17,054 nt of DNA, from NCBI GenBank assembly GCA_030673645.1, contig DAOVIO010000083.1, positions 1 through 17,054 on the forward strand, in the 5' to 3' direction. Positions 7,086 through 15,792 of this stretch are shown in pieces. Below the pieces are notes generated by a model. It was not told the origin of the DNA. It saw nothing but the letters and a program-made list of their open reading frames with translations, and did not search any database. Each line of letters begins with the position of its first letter. Within the stretch, counting starts at the first letter, position 1. The translations under genes were made by a program, and so were the position numbers. Source of the DNA: JAGLSB01 sp023135955. GTDB taxonomy: Bacteria; Bacteroidota; Bacteroidia; Bacteroidales; GCA-2748055.

Positions 7086-8543
7086 ATGAAAAAATTAATA
7101 ATATTTATTTCAATTATTTGTCTCACAGCATGTGAGCATGAAATTATAAACCTGGCTCCTGTTTCTGAATTAGTTACTACAAACTTTTATGAGTCTGAAG
7201 TAGATTTTAATAATGCATTAATTTCAGCTTACGATGTTCTTCAGGAGAAAAATGAGATAGATTTTATCATGAGTGAAATCAAGTCTGATAATGGCACTGA
7301 GATGAAATATCAATATGAATGGGATATCGACAATTTTAGTGTCAGTTCTACCAATGAATTAGTATCCGAATTTTGGAAATTAGCTTATAAAGGTATATTT
7401 CGCACTAATATTATTTTGGATAAGATAACTGATGCCGATTTTCCTGATCAGCAAAAGAACACAATTATCGGACAGGCAAAATTTATCAGAGCATATATTT
7501 ATTTTGATTTAGTACGCTATTTTGGAGAGGTTCCTCTTACAGCAACTGTATTGAAGTTGAGTGAATCTATCGAACACAAAAGAAACGCGATTGACGAAAT
7601 TTATGAATTAATTGTGAGCGATTTAAAGGAAGCCGCATCATTTCTTCCATCAGTTTACGCAGATTCCGATGATATTGGTAGGGTAACGAAAGGTGCTGCA
7701 AATGCTATGCTTGGAAAAGTATATCTTACTAGAAAAATGTATTCTGAAGCAAAAACAGTTTTAGAAAAAGTTATGGGTGATGCAAATGCAGGATATCAGC
7801 TTTTGCCTGTTTTTGATGATGTTTTCTCTCTTGAAAATCAGAACAGTAAAGAAATCGTTTTTGCTATTCAATATAGTAGTGGTACAGGACAGGAGGGGAA
7901 CGGTTTTATGAAAATTTTTGGTCCTATCAACGCCCTGGCTGATGTTAGTCCGGGTGGGGGTGCCGAACACAACATACCAACCGCTGACTTAATAAATGCT
8001 TATGAAGAAGGTGATACCCGAAAGGCCGCTACTTTAAGCGAGTATGTTGCTGTAGGAACTGATACGGTCAACACTCCCTATAACAGGAAATATTTAGTTG
8101 ATCAAAATGTAAGTGACTCCGGTCTTGATTGGCCTGTTATCAGATTTTCAGATGTAATCCTGATGTATGCTGAAGTACTGAATGAACTGGATGATCTAAC
8201 AGGAGCTATAAGCCAAATAAATAAAATAAGAGAACGAGCATTTGGTGATCAGCTTCATAATTTTGATGGAACTTCTATTCCAGGTAAAGAAGAATTCCGG
8301 ATAAAGGTTCTTAACGAAAGAAGGGTGGAGTTGGCTTTTGAAAATCATAGGTGGTTTGATTTAGTGAGAACTGACAAGGCATTGGACTTTCTCCAGGTCG
8401 AGAACAGATTGCAGGATTGGAGAACAGGTAATATTTTAATTTCTTTGCCTCTTAACATGAAGGCCTACCAAACTCTGTATCCAATTCCACTCAGCGAAAT
8501 TGAAATCTCTAATGATAATTTGACTCAAAATACTGGCTATTAA
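7086..8543 (+). CDS. SusD/RagB-like surface lipoprotein (SusD1)
   Basis: The protein has 485 residues. It is a lipoprotein with lipobox LTAC (lipidated Cys16), followed by acidic EHE residues that fit a surface-export signal. The N-terminal SusD region begins with LAPVSELVTTNFYES. The helical TPR-like part includes VTKGAANAMLGKVYLTRKM and YSEAKTVLEKVM. The RagB/SusD C-terminal region has IRFSDVILMYAEVLNEL, INKIRERAF, ERRVELAFENHRWFDLVR and the end motif LYPIPLSEIEI with QNTGY. It caps the SusC1 barrel and captures the substrate. The gene starts 23 nt after SusC1 and must be cotranscribed with it. Confidence 0.96.
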   Translation: MKKLIIFISIICLTACEHEIINLAPVSELVTTNFYESEVDFNNALISAYDVLQEKNEIDFIMSEIKSDNGTEMKYQYEWDIDNFSVSSTNELVSEFWKLAYKGIFRTNIILDKITDADFPDQQKNTIIGQAKFIRAYIYFDLVRYFGEVPLTATVLKLSESIEHKRNAIDEIYELIVSDLKEAASFLPSVYADSDDIGRVTKGAANAMLGKVYLTRKMYSEAKTVLEKVMGDANAGYQLLPVFDDVFSLENQNSKEIVFAIQYSSGTGQEGNGFMKIFGPINALADVSPGGGAEHNIPTADLINAYEEGDTRKAATLSEYVAVGTDTVNTPYNRKYLVDQNVSDSGLDWPVIRFSDVILMYAEVLNELDDLTGAISQINKIRERAFGDQLHNFDGTSIPGKEEFRIKVLNERRVELAFENHRWFDLVRTDKALDFLQVENRLQDWRTGNILISLPLNMKAYQTLYPIPLSEIEISNDNLTQNTGY

Positions 8544-8640
8544 TTGCATGTGGAATCTTGGACGAATTAAAAAAAATTAACCTTACTATTCACATATGAA
8601 ATAGCAAATGAATTTATTTTAACCTTAACCAGATAAAATC

Positions 8641-11600
8641 ATGAGTAGAAAAGAAACAATTAACAAGAACAGTATTAAAAGGAAATGTGCCAATAGAACT
8701 ATTGGGAGCATACTTTTAATAGCTGTTGTTTTAATTCTAAATGTATTCCAGGTATCTGCTTCTTCTCAACAAGAGAAGACGATTACAGGTACGGTCACAG
8801 ATCAAGCAGGTTCTCCGATTCTGGGAGTATCTATTGCTGTTGTAGGTACAACAGCAGGGGCAATTACTGATTATGAAGGTAATTTTTCTATTATATTACC
8901 AGAGGGAGCCACAACTTTATCATTTTCTTTTATTGGAATGACTAGCCTGGAAGTAGAAATAGGGAACCAAACAGTTTTTAATGTTACTCTAGAAGAGAGT
9001 ACAACAGGTTTAGATGAAGTTATTATTATCGGTTATGGAACACAAAAGAAATCTCACCTGACCGGGGCAATTTCAAAAGTTACGAATGACGGGCTGGAGC
9101 AAATTCCAACCTCCCGTATAGAAGAAGCACTGGTTGGAAAAATTTCAGGTGTCCATATTCAAATGGTTGATGCAACTGCTGGCTCTGCACCAACAATTCG
9201 GGTTCGTGGTATTGGCTCAATCACTGCTGATGCATCTCCATTAATTGTTATGGACGGCGTTGTTGTCTCTTCTGATTACCTTGGAAGTATCGACATGAAC
9301 GATATCGAATCTGTTGAAGTGCTTAAGGATGCAGCTTCTGCCGCAATATATGGATCACGTGGAGGAAATGGTGTGATTATGCTTACTTCAAAAAAAGGAA
9401 CTCCAGGGAAGACAAATTTTACTTTTAATGCTTACAAAGGTGTTAAATATGCCTTTCCTAAACGGAGATACGAACCATTTTCCACAGTTAGCCAATGGAA
9501 AGACTTTGTTCTTGATAATAACGGTGTTCTTACAGATCAAATGAAATATATAGAATTATTAGGTACGGAAAGCAACTGGCCTGATGTTTTCTTTGATGGA
9601 GGTGCTATTGAAAGTTATTCACTAAGTGCCAGGGGAGGTGATGATAAAACAAAGTTTTCTATCTCAACAAATTATCTTCGGGATGATGGGGTTCTGTTGA
9701 CAGATAATTTTAAGAAGATGAATTTCAGGTTAAATCTGAGCACAAAACCGAATAAAAGAGTTGAATTTGGTGGTATGCTAAATCCTTCATATTCAAATCA
9801 GCGTTTGTTCGCAGATGATATTCATGCCGTATTGAGAGTTGCTCCATGGTTACCTACTTACCATGATGAAAATACTCTTCAATACGTCAGAAGTACCTTT
9901 GATGTAGAAGTTGGGGATTATGCCATGGAAAGGCACTTCGATGGCTATATATTGCCCGGGAACACAGCGGGAACCACAATAAGTACATCAAGTAGTGTAA
10001 ATCCTGTGGCACGTGTTGCTGAAAAGGAAGAATATGTTAATAATTTAAACTTATTCACAAATTTGTTTATGAAAATTAATATTGCACCTGGTTTTGATTT
10101 TACTACTTCAGTATCAGCGTCATATAGAAATAAGCAGGAATCTGACTGGGCAGGGGAGAAATCTGACTCAAAGGGTCCATCTGGTATTGAATCAGCATAT
10201 AATACTGGTGTTAATACACACCTGACAAATGAAAATATTTTCTCCTATAGCAGACTCTTTGGTAAACATGATATTAATGCTATTGCAGGTATGTCCGTAG
10301 AAAAATGGAATAATACATATTCTGAAATTGAAGGTACCGGGTATGCTTTTGACTTTATTCATACTATAAATGCAGCATCAGTGATCTCTGATGCAAGTAC
10401 TGATATCACAGAGGAATCACTGGCAGCTCTTATCAGTAGATTTAATTATGCCTATGATAACAAATTGTTACTTTCTCTTAGTGCAAGGTACGATGGAAGT
10501 TCCCGTTTCGGAGTTGACACCAGATTCGGTTTTTTTCCAGCTGCTTCAGTCGGATGGAGAATTTCACAAGAGGATTTTATTCAAAACATTTCATGGATAT
10601 CTAATCTTAAAGCACGGGTTAGTTATGGAGTTACAGGTAACAATACTGGCATCGGTCATTATAGTTCAATAGCACGTTTGGGAACAATTACTTCGATCAT
10701 CAATGGCAGCAAAGTTTCTGGTTTTAATCCCCTAAACATTTCAAATACTGATTTGCGCTGGGAGAAGTCTGTTGAATGGGGACCCGGTATCGATTTCGGA
10801 TTCATGAAAAATCGGTTTAATATGTCCCTCGATTATTATGTAAGACGAAGTAAAGACCTATTGCTTGATCAGGAAATTGCGGCAGTCACCGGATTTAATG
10901 TTGCAACAGTGAACATTGGTGAGGTTAAGAACTCTGGTTTTGAAGTGGAATTAGGTGCGAGGGTAATTTCAACCAGTAACATTAGTTGGAACACTTCTGT
11001 TAATATATCCAAAAATGTAAATGAATTGGTTGACTTTGCGGGAGCAGATGGTCTCATTACATATGTAGATTCAAAGCGTCCGGGAGAATATATTGCACTT
11101 GAAGGTAATCCAATTTCATCTTTCTATGGATATACATATTTGAAAGATATTCCTAATGAATGGTTAAATGATCCATTTTACCCAATTAATGGAAAGGGAC
11201 AGTCTGTTTATGTTAAGGATATGGACGGAGATGGATTGATCACTCCTGATGACAGGACAATTCTCGGATCACCTTATCCAAAACTGGTTTGGGGATTTAA
11301 CAATTCTATCAGGCTAATGATGTTTGACCTTAACTTTACAGTCCAGGGTTCACATGGTGCAAAGACGCTAAACATGGATCCACAGTATTGGGAAAAGCAT
11401 TTTGATTCTCAGATGGCTTATAAATCTGATTTTGCTGATAAAGATTTAGTGAAACCACGAATTTTAACCGACAAATGTGTGCAGGATGCCTCTTTCGTTT
11501 CTCTGCGTTCGGTAAACCTGGGATATAATATCCCTTCAAGAATCTCAAGCAAAATTGGAATAAACTCCAGCCGGATTTATATATCGGGTCAGAATATTAT

Positions 11601-11739
11601 TTATATTATGTCTGACTCCTACACCAGCTTTAACCCGGAAGGGGTTACCGAAGATGATAGCCCACTTCGTGGTGGTTATCAAAGAGGAGCAGCTCCTGTT
11701 CCAAAAGCAGTTACAATGGGCATAACTCTTAATTTTTAA
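8641..11739 (+). CDS. SusC-like TonB-dependent outer-membrane transporter lacking an STN domain (SusC2)
   Basis: The protein has 1032 residues, about 100 shorter than SusC1 because the STN domain is absent. The signal peptide (about 1-41, core IGSILLIAVVLILNVFQ) leads almost directly into the carboxypeptidase-D-regulatory-like domain at 47-117 (ITGTVTDQAGSPILGVSI, SFSFIGM). The TonB-box region LDEVIIIGYGT is at 124-134 and the plug at about 136-253 (IRVRGIGSI, LIVMDGV, IESVEVLKDAASAAIYGSRGG). The barrel ends in VTMGITLNF. It pairs with SusD2 for a second import route, and it probably cannot signal to FecR by itself. The gap from SusD1 is 97 nt with no clear terminator, so it probably belongs to the same operon. 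A 19-nt stretch coding SFIGM is identical in the two susC genes, but the barrels are well diverged. Confidence 0.97.
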   Translation: MSRKETINKNSIKRKCANRTIGSILLIAVVLILNVFQVSASSQQEKTITGTVTDQAGSPILGVSIAVVGTTAGAITDYEGNFSIILPEGATTLSFSFIGMTSLEVEIGNQTVFNVTLEESTTGLDEVIIIGYGTQKKSHLTGAISKVTNDGLEQIPTSRIEEALVGKISGVHIQMVDATAGSAPTIRVRGIGSITADASPLIVMDGVVVSSDYLGSIDMNDIESVEVLKDAASAAIYGSRGGNGVIMLTSKKGTPGKTNFTFNAYKGVKYAFPKRRYEPFSTVSQWKDFVLDNNGVLTDQMKYIELLGTESNWPDVFFDGGAIESYSLSARGGDDKTKFSISTNYLRDDGVLLTDNFKKMNFRLNLSTKPNKRVEFGGMLNPSYSNQRLFADDIHAVLRVAPWLPTYHDENTLQYVRSTFDVEVGDYAMERHFDGYILPGNTAGTTISTSSSVNPVARVAEKEEYVNNLNLFTNLFMKINIAPGFDFTTSVSASYRNKQESDWAGEKSDSKGPSGIESAYNTGVNTHLTNENIFSYSRLFGKHDINAIAGMSVEKWNNTYSEIEGTGYAFDFIHTINAASVISDASTDITEESLAALISRFNYAYDNKLLLSLSARYDGSSRFGVDTRFGFFPAASVGWRISQEDFIQNISWISNLKARVSYGVTGNNTGIGHYSSIARLGTITSIINGSKVSGFNPLNISNTDLRWEKSVEWGPGIDFGFMKNRFNMSLDYYVRRSKDLLLDQEIAAVTGFNVATVNIGEVKNSGFEVELGARVISTSNISWNTSVNISKNVNELVDFAGADGLITYVDSKRPGEYIALEGNPISSFYGYTYLKDIPNEWLNDPFYPINGKGQSVYVKDMDGDGLITPDDRTILGSPYPKLVWGFNNSIRLMMFDLNFTVQGSHGAKTLNMDPQYWEKHFDSQMAYKSDFADKDLVKPRILTDKCVQDASFVSLRSVNLGYNIPSRISSKIGINSSRIYISGQNIIYIMSDSYTSFNPEGVTEDDSPLRGGYQRGAAPVPKAVTMGITLNF

Positions 11740-11756
11740 TCTTAAAACTTACAGAA

Positions 11757-13121
11757 ATGAAAAAGTATATTCTAAATACAATTTTAATTTTGACCATATT
11801 CTGTTTTAATTCCTGTGAGGATTTTCTGAATCTTTCACCAGTATCCGAGTTGACAACAGCCTCATTTTATAATAATGACAATGAAGTCGAAGGAGGAGTT
11901 TTAGCAATATATGATGCCATGCAAAATTATGTTTCTGTTGAATGGGCATTGACAGAAATGAGATCAGATAATACGAATACAAGGGCTCATCGCAGCGAAG
12001 GTGAATGGAGAGAATTTGAAACCATGAACGTTCAGACTATTAATGCTACGGTATCGGATTATTGGATTAATAACTATAATGCAATTTTCAGGGCAAATAC
12101 TGTTTTGGAAAACCTCGGGAATGTATCCAGTGCCTATTTGAAAACGCAATTTGAGGGAGAAGCAAAATTTGCAAGAGCCTTGAGTCATTTTAATCTGGTT
12201 CGTGCTTTTGGAGATGTTCCAGTTGTTGATAAAATCATTAATTATAATGATGAAGATTACTTTTTAAGAGATCCGCAGAGCGAGGTATATAGTTTTATAG
12301 AATCAGATCTTCTTACAGCCATTGACAATCTTCCGGGACGATCTGACATTGAAGAGGGAAGAGCTACTATTGGTGCAGCCAAGGCTATCTTGGCAAAGGT
12401 TTATCTGACTATGAAAGAACATTCAAAAGCTAAAACACTGCTGGATGATTTGATTTTAGATGTGGATTACGGTTTGCTGACAAACTTTAATGATGTGTTC
12501 TACCAGGAACTGAATAAGGAAATTATTTTTGGCGTACAATTTATACCAGATGATTCAAAGGATAGTCAGAAATTTTCTTACCAGTTTACTAATAGTGGTT
12601 TGAATTATCCAACTGAGGATCTTATGAGTATTGTAGATACTTCAGATTTAAGAGAACCTACATTATTCTTTTGGAATGATCTTTCAGGAGCAACAGGAGA
12701 TTTTGAACCAGGAAAATTTCAACCTGAAACACGGTCTCAGCTCCAGGGTAATGACTGGATAGTAATAAGGTTTGCCGATGTCCTGTTAATGCATGCTGAG
12801 GCTATCATGGCAGATGCTGGATCAACAACGGATCAGTCTGCCTTGGATTCTTTCAATAAGATCAGGATACGTGCAGGTATGGGCACTGTTACTACTTTAA
12901 CCAAGGATTTATTATTGACTGAAAGGCGAATTGAACTTTGTCATGAAAACCACCGGCTCTATGATTTAATTCGTTTTGGAGTTGCGGAAACTGTTATGTC
13001 TGCTTTCTCTTTAACACAAGAGCCCGGTTTTGAATTTAAATCAACTGCTTTGTTACTGCCAATTCCCATGAGAGAAATTAATATTTATCCACAATTAGAA
13101 CAAAATTCAGGTTATAATTAG
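11757..13121 (+). CDS. SusD/RagB-like surface lipoprotein (SusD2)
   Basis: The protein has 454 residues. The lipobox is FNSC (Cys20), followed by acidic ED. The N-terminal region opens with LNLSPVSELTTASFYNN, close to the LAPVSELVTTNFYES of SusD1. Other family marks are EAKFARALSHFNLVRAFGDVP, the TPR-like AKAILAKVYLTMKEHSKA, WIVIRFADVLLMHAEAI, TERRIELCHENHRLYDLIRFG and the C-terminal LLPIPMREINI with QNSGYN. It is about 30 residues shorter than SusD1, mainly in the variable substrate-contact region before the IRFADVLLMHAE motif, so the two pairs may differ in ligand preference. The gene starts 17 nt after SusC2. Confidence 0.95.
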   Translation: MKKYILNTILILTIFCFNSCEDFLNLSPVSELTTASFYNNDNEVEGGVLAIYDAMQNYVSVEWALTEMRSDNTNTRAHRSEGEWREFETMNVQTINATVSDYWINNYNAIFRANTVLENLGNVSSAYLKTQFEGEAKFARALSHFNLVRAFGDVPVVDKIINYNDEDYFLRDPQSEVYSFIESDLLTAIDNLPGRSDIEEGRATIGAAKAILAKVYLTMKEHSKAKTLLDDLILDVDYGLLTNFNDVFYQELNKEIIFGVQFIPDDSKDSQKFSYQFTNSGLNYPTEDLMSIVDTSDLREPTLFFWNDLSGATGDFEPGKFQPETRSQLQGNDWIVIRFADVLLMHAEAIMADAGSTTDQSALDSFNKIRIRAGMGTVTTLTKDLLLTERRIELCHENHRLYDLIRFGVAETVMSAFSLTQEPGFEFKSTALLLPIPMREINIYPQLEQNSGYN

Positions 13122-13213
13122 ATCTAATTGATAATCTGGTTTTAAGTTTAAGTAGCTATGTTTAAATTTAAAAGTAATTTTAACTTTAATTTTTATTTTA
13201 ATAAAATACAAAT

Positions 13214-14614
13214 ATGAAAAAACACACAAACACCAGAAGAGAGTTTATAGCAAAAAGTGCAGCTGCTTCAGCTGGATTGATTCTGGGAGGTAATGCACTT
13301 GCTTCTACAAGAAAAAGCCGAAATATTGGAGCTAATGATAAAATACGTGTTGGCTTTATCGGAATTGGTAACCGGGGTTCACAGCTTATGAATCTGTTTA
13401 TGAAAGAACCTGATTGTGAAATTGCTGCCTTATGTGATGTATATAGGCCCTACGTTATTCGGAACCGTAGCAAGGTTGATCAGAGGTATTTAACCGATAT
13501 GGGAGGAAAAGTTCCAGAAATGGGTGAGAAATTTCCGAACAAACCAGTTTATTACGATGATTATCGTGATCTTCTCGCTGATAAAAGTATAGATGCAGTT
13601 TGCATTGCAACACCTGACCATTGGCATGCTATTCAAACGATCGAGGCTGTCAAAGCAGGAAAAGATGTTTATTGTGAGAAACCCTTAACAGCAACAATCA
13701 GTGAAGGAAGGGCAATGGTCAATGCTCAAAAGGAAACTAATTGTGTTGTTGCAGTTGGCTTAAATCGCAGGGGTAATAAGGGTTATCAGAAACTTGCGAA
13801 GGAAATCTCCAGTGGTAAGATTGGTAAAATATCAGTTGCCCGGGCTGCCAGGATCAATAACCTATTTCCAAATGGTATCGGGAAATTAAAAGCGGAGAAA
13901 CCTCCAAAAGATCTGAATTGGGACATGTGGATTGGGCCGAGAGCTTTTCGCCCCTATCAATATAATATTGCCCCATATATGTTTCGTTGGTGGAGCGACT
14001 ATTCAAGTCAAATGGGAAACTGGGGTGTACATTATATGGATGCTATCCGTTGGATGATGGGAGAAGTAGCACCTTCAGCTATTACTGCTCAAGGTGGCAA
14101 ATACGTACTCGAGCATGATGGAGATGTTCCCGATACTATGCAAGTCACATTTGAATTTGCATCCAAAGCAATGATCTCGTTTAACATCTTTGAGGCATCA
14201 AGTGGTGGCGGTTTCCAACATGGGGAGCTTGAACTTAGAGGGACAAAAGGAACAGTTTATGCAGAACAAGATGGATATAAGATAATTCCTACTTCTAAAG
14301 GGCAATTTCAAACCTGGGATAAGCATTTTGAAGAAACAGAGTTTTCTAATCCAGGCAGCGAATTGGCTGATGGTAGTAGTGCAAATTCAACTGCTGCACT
14401 CATCCGCAATTTCCTGGATTGTGTAAAATCAAGAGAAACGCCTTTATGTCCATTAGAGGAAGGCCATCGTTCTACTTCTTTTGCTCATCTGGCAAATATC
14501 TCTTTAGCTGTTAATCAAAGATTGGAATGGGACGCAGAAAACGAAAGATTCACAAACTCTGAAAAAGCAAATCAAATGCTGAGTTATGAATATAGAAAGC
14601 CATGGAAAATTTGA
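13214..14614 (+). CDS. Tat-exported Gfo/Idh/MocA-family oxidoreductase
   Basis: The protein has 466 residues. The N-terminus is a twin-arginine signal (TRREFIAKSAAASAG, Arg8-Arg9) ending near NALAS. The dinucleotide-binding Rossmann part starts at about residue 44 with VGFIGIGNRGSQ. The CEKPL motif, with the conserved Lys156, is at 154-158. The C-terminal Gfo/Idh/MocA domain carries FRWWSDYSSQMGNWGVHYMD (His273 in the usual catalytic region) and DAIRWMMG. Members oxidise or reduce sugars, inositols or glycosides with NAD(P). Export implies a tightly held cofactor, as in Zymomonas glucose-fructose oxidoreductase, the known Tat-exported member. The gene lies 92 nt after SusD2 across an AT-rich spacer and overlaps the next gene by 13 nt, so it probably belongs to the uptake operon. 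The substrate is unknown. Confidence 0.93.
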   Translation: MKKHTNTRREFIAKSAAASAGLILGGNALASTRKSRNIGANDKIRVGFIGIGNRGSQLMNLFMKEPDCEIAALCDVYRPYVIRNRSKVDQRYLTDMGGKVPEMGEKFPNKPVYYDDYRDLLADKSIDAVCIATPDHWHAIQTIEAVKAGKDVYCEKPLTATISEGRAMVNAQKETNCVVAVGLNRRGNKGYQKLAKEISSGKIGKISVARAARINNLFPNGIGKLKAEKPPKDLNWDMWIGPRAFRPYQYNIAPYMFRWWSDYSSQMGNWGVHYMDAIRWMMGEVAPSAITAQGGKYVLEHDGDVPDTMQVTFEFASKAMISFNIFEASSGGGFQHGELELRGTKGTVYAEQDGYKIIPTSKGQFQTWDKHFEETEFSNPGSELADGSSANSTAALIRNFLDCVKSRETPLCPLEEGHRSTSFAHLANISLAVNQRLEWDAENERFTNSEKANQMLSYEYRKPWKI

Positions 14615-15576
14615 GACAGTCCAGACGTGAATTTATTAAAAAAGCTTCGGCAGTGTCTGCCGGAGCTATTATAAGTCCGAAATTATTTTCTGGCTCTCAA
14701 ATTGCAGAGTCCGAAACACATCCTTTTTGTGTTTTTACCAAGTGTCTTCAGTTTCTTGATTATGACCAGCTTGGAGATACACTTGCAGACATTGGCTTCA
14801 AAGGGGCAGATTTGTCTGTCAGGGATAAAGGTCATGTTCTCCCTGAAAATGTAAAAACTGATCTTCCCAAAGCAATAAAAGCACTGCAAAAATCAGGTGT
14901 TAGTGTTCCAATGATGGTTACAGGTATTAAAAGTGCTGAAGATCCGTTTACTGAAACAATTCTTGGAACAGCTGCAGATCTTGGTGTAAGACATTATAGG
15001 ATGGGGTATATTTCGTATGACCACACAAAATCTATTTCAGACAACCTTAATATTCTTAAGAAGACATTTGAAAATCTTGAAAAGATCAATCGGAAATTTG
15101 GGATTCAGGGATGCTATCAGAATCATCAAGGATCAAAAGTTGGAGGTCCTGTCTGGGATATATACTCAATCATAAAAGACTGTGATCCTGAGTATATGGG
15201 TGTTCAGTATGATATACGACATGCAGTTGTTGAGGGTGCAGGATGCTGGCCTTTGGGCATGAAACTTTTATCCCCATGGATAACAAATACTGCAATCAAA
15301 GACTTCTATTGGAAAAAAACTGATGGGAAATGGAAAATTACAAATGTTCCCTTAGGTGAAGGTATGATAGATTTTGATGCTTACCTCGAAGAATATGTTA
15401 GCCTTGGGATATCAGGGCCGATAACAATTCATTACGAGTATGATCTTGGGGAAGCACAACGTGGTTCCAGAAATCCAACAATGAGTTTAAATGAGATCTC
15501 GGATTTTATGAAGAAAGATCTTATATGGTTGAAAAATAAATACAATGAATATGGTATTTTAGATTCTTATATTTAG
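14602..15576 (+). CDS. Tat-exported sugar phosphate isomerase/epimerase-like TIM-barrel protein
   Basis: The protein has 324 residues. A Tat signal (QSRREFIKKASAVSAGAII, Arg8-Arg9) precedes a xylose-isomerase-like TIM barrel (AP endonuclease 2 type) at about 42-310. Barrel landmarks are LADIGFKGADLSV, LGVRHYRMGY, GCYQNHQG (171-178), VQYDIRHAVVEG (201-212), NTAIKDFYW, VPLGEGMIDF (249-258) and ITIHYEYDL (275-283). The acidic and His residues in these strands fit the metal site of the family. Such proteins isomerise or epimerise sugars and keto-sugars. Because it is exported, a phosphorylated substrate is unlikely despite the family name; a free or keto-sugar product of the upstream oxidoreductase fits better (inference). 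Its start lies inside the upstream gene with a 13-nt overlap, which suggests translational coupling. Confidence 0.87.
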   Translation: MENLRQSRREFIKKASAVSAGAIISPKLFSGSQIAESETHPFCVFTKCLQFLDYDQLGDTLADIGFKGADLSVRDKGHVLPENVKTDLPKAIKALQKSGVSVPMMVTGIKSAEDPFTETILGTAADLGVRHYRMGYISYDHTKSISDNLNILKKTFENLEKINRKFGIQGCYQNHQGSKVGGPVWDIYSIIKDCDPEYMGVQYDIRHAVVEGAGCWPLGMKLLSPWITNTAIKDFYWKKTDGKWKITNVPLGEGMIDFDAYLEEYVSLGISGPITIHYEYDLGEAQRGSRNPTMSLNEISDFMKKDLIWLKNKYNEYGILDSYI

Positions 15577-15600
15577 TTGTTTCTTAGTTAGTTGTTTCTT
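15573..15600 (+). repeat. Two-copy direct repeat at the end of the isomerase-like gene
   Basis: TTAGTTGTTTCTT occurs at 15573-15585 and again at 15588-15600, a period of 15 bp. The first copy includes the TAG stop codon at 15574-15576. The rest of the 216-nt gap to the next gene is AT-rich and shows no strong terminator hairpin. It contains TTTCCTGAC (15711-15719), which matches the hairpin arm upstream of SusC1. A short slippage duplication is the simplest explanation. Confidence 0.6.
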
Positions 15601-15792
15601 TATTTGTAGGATGATGATAGAAAAGGGAGTCAGGTGTAATATAGTATGAAAATATATAAGGTAATTTTTATTCAAGCTAGAGTAGGTTAATTAGTTTTTT
15701 TGTTTTCATATTTCCTGACAACCTTTTCATCATTTAAGTTGTAAAGTGTTCTGTTTTATTGTTATTAACTCATTTAAATAAAAATTAATATA

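Noticed and set aside
10391..10672. 93-residue + strand frame inside SusC2
   Set aside because: It lies wholly within a well-supported SusC barrel in another frame and has no motif of its own.
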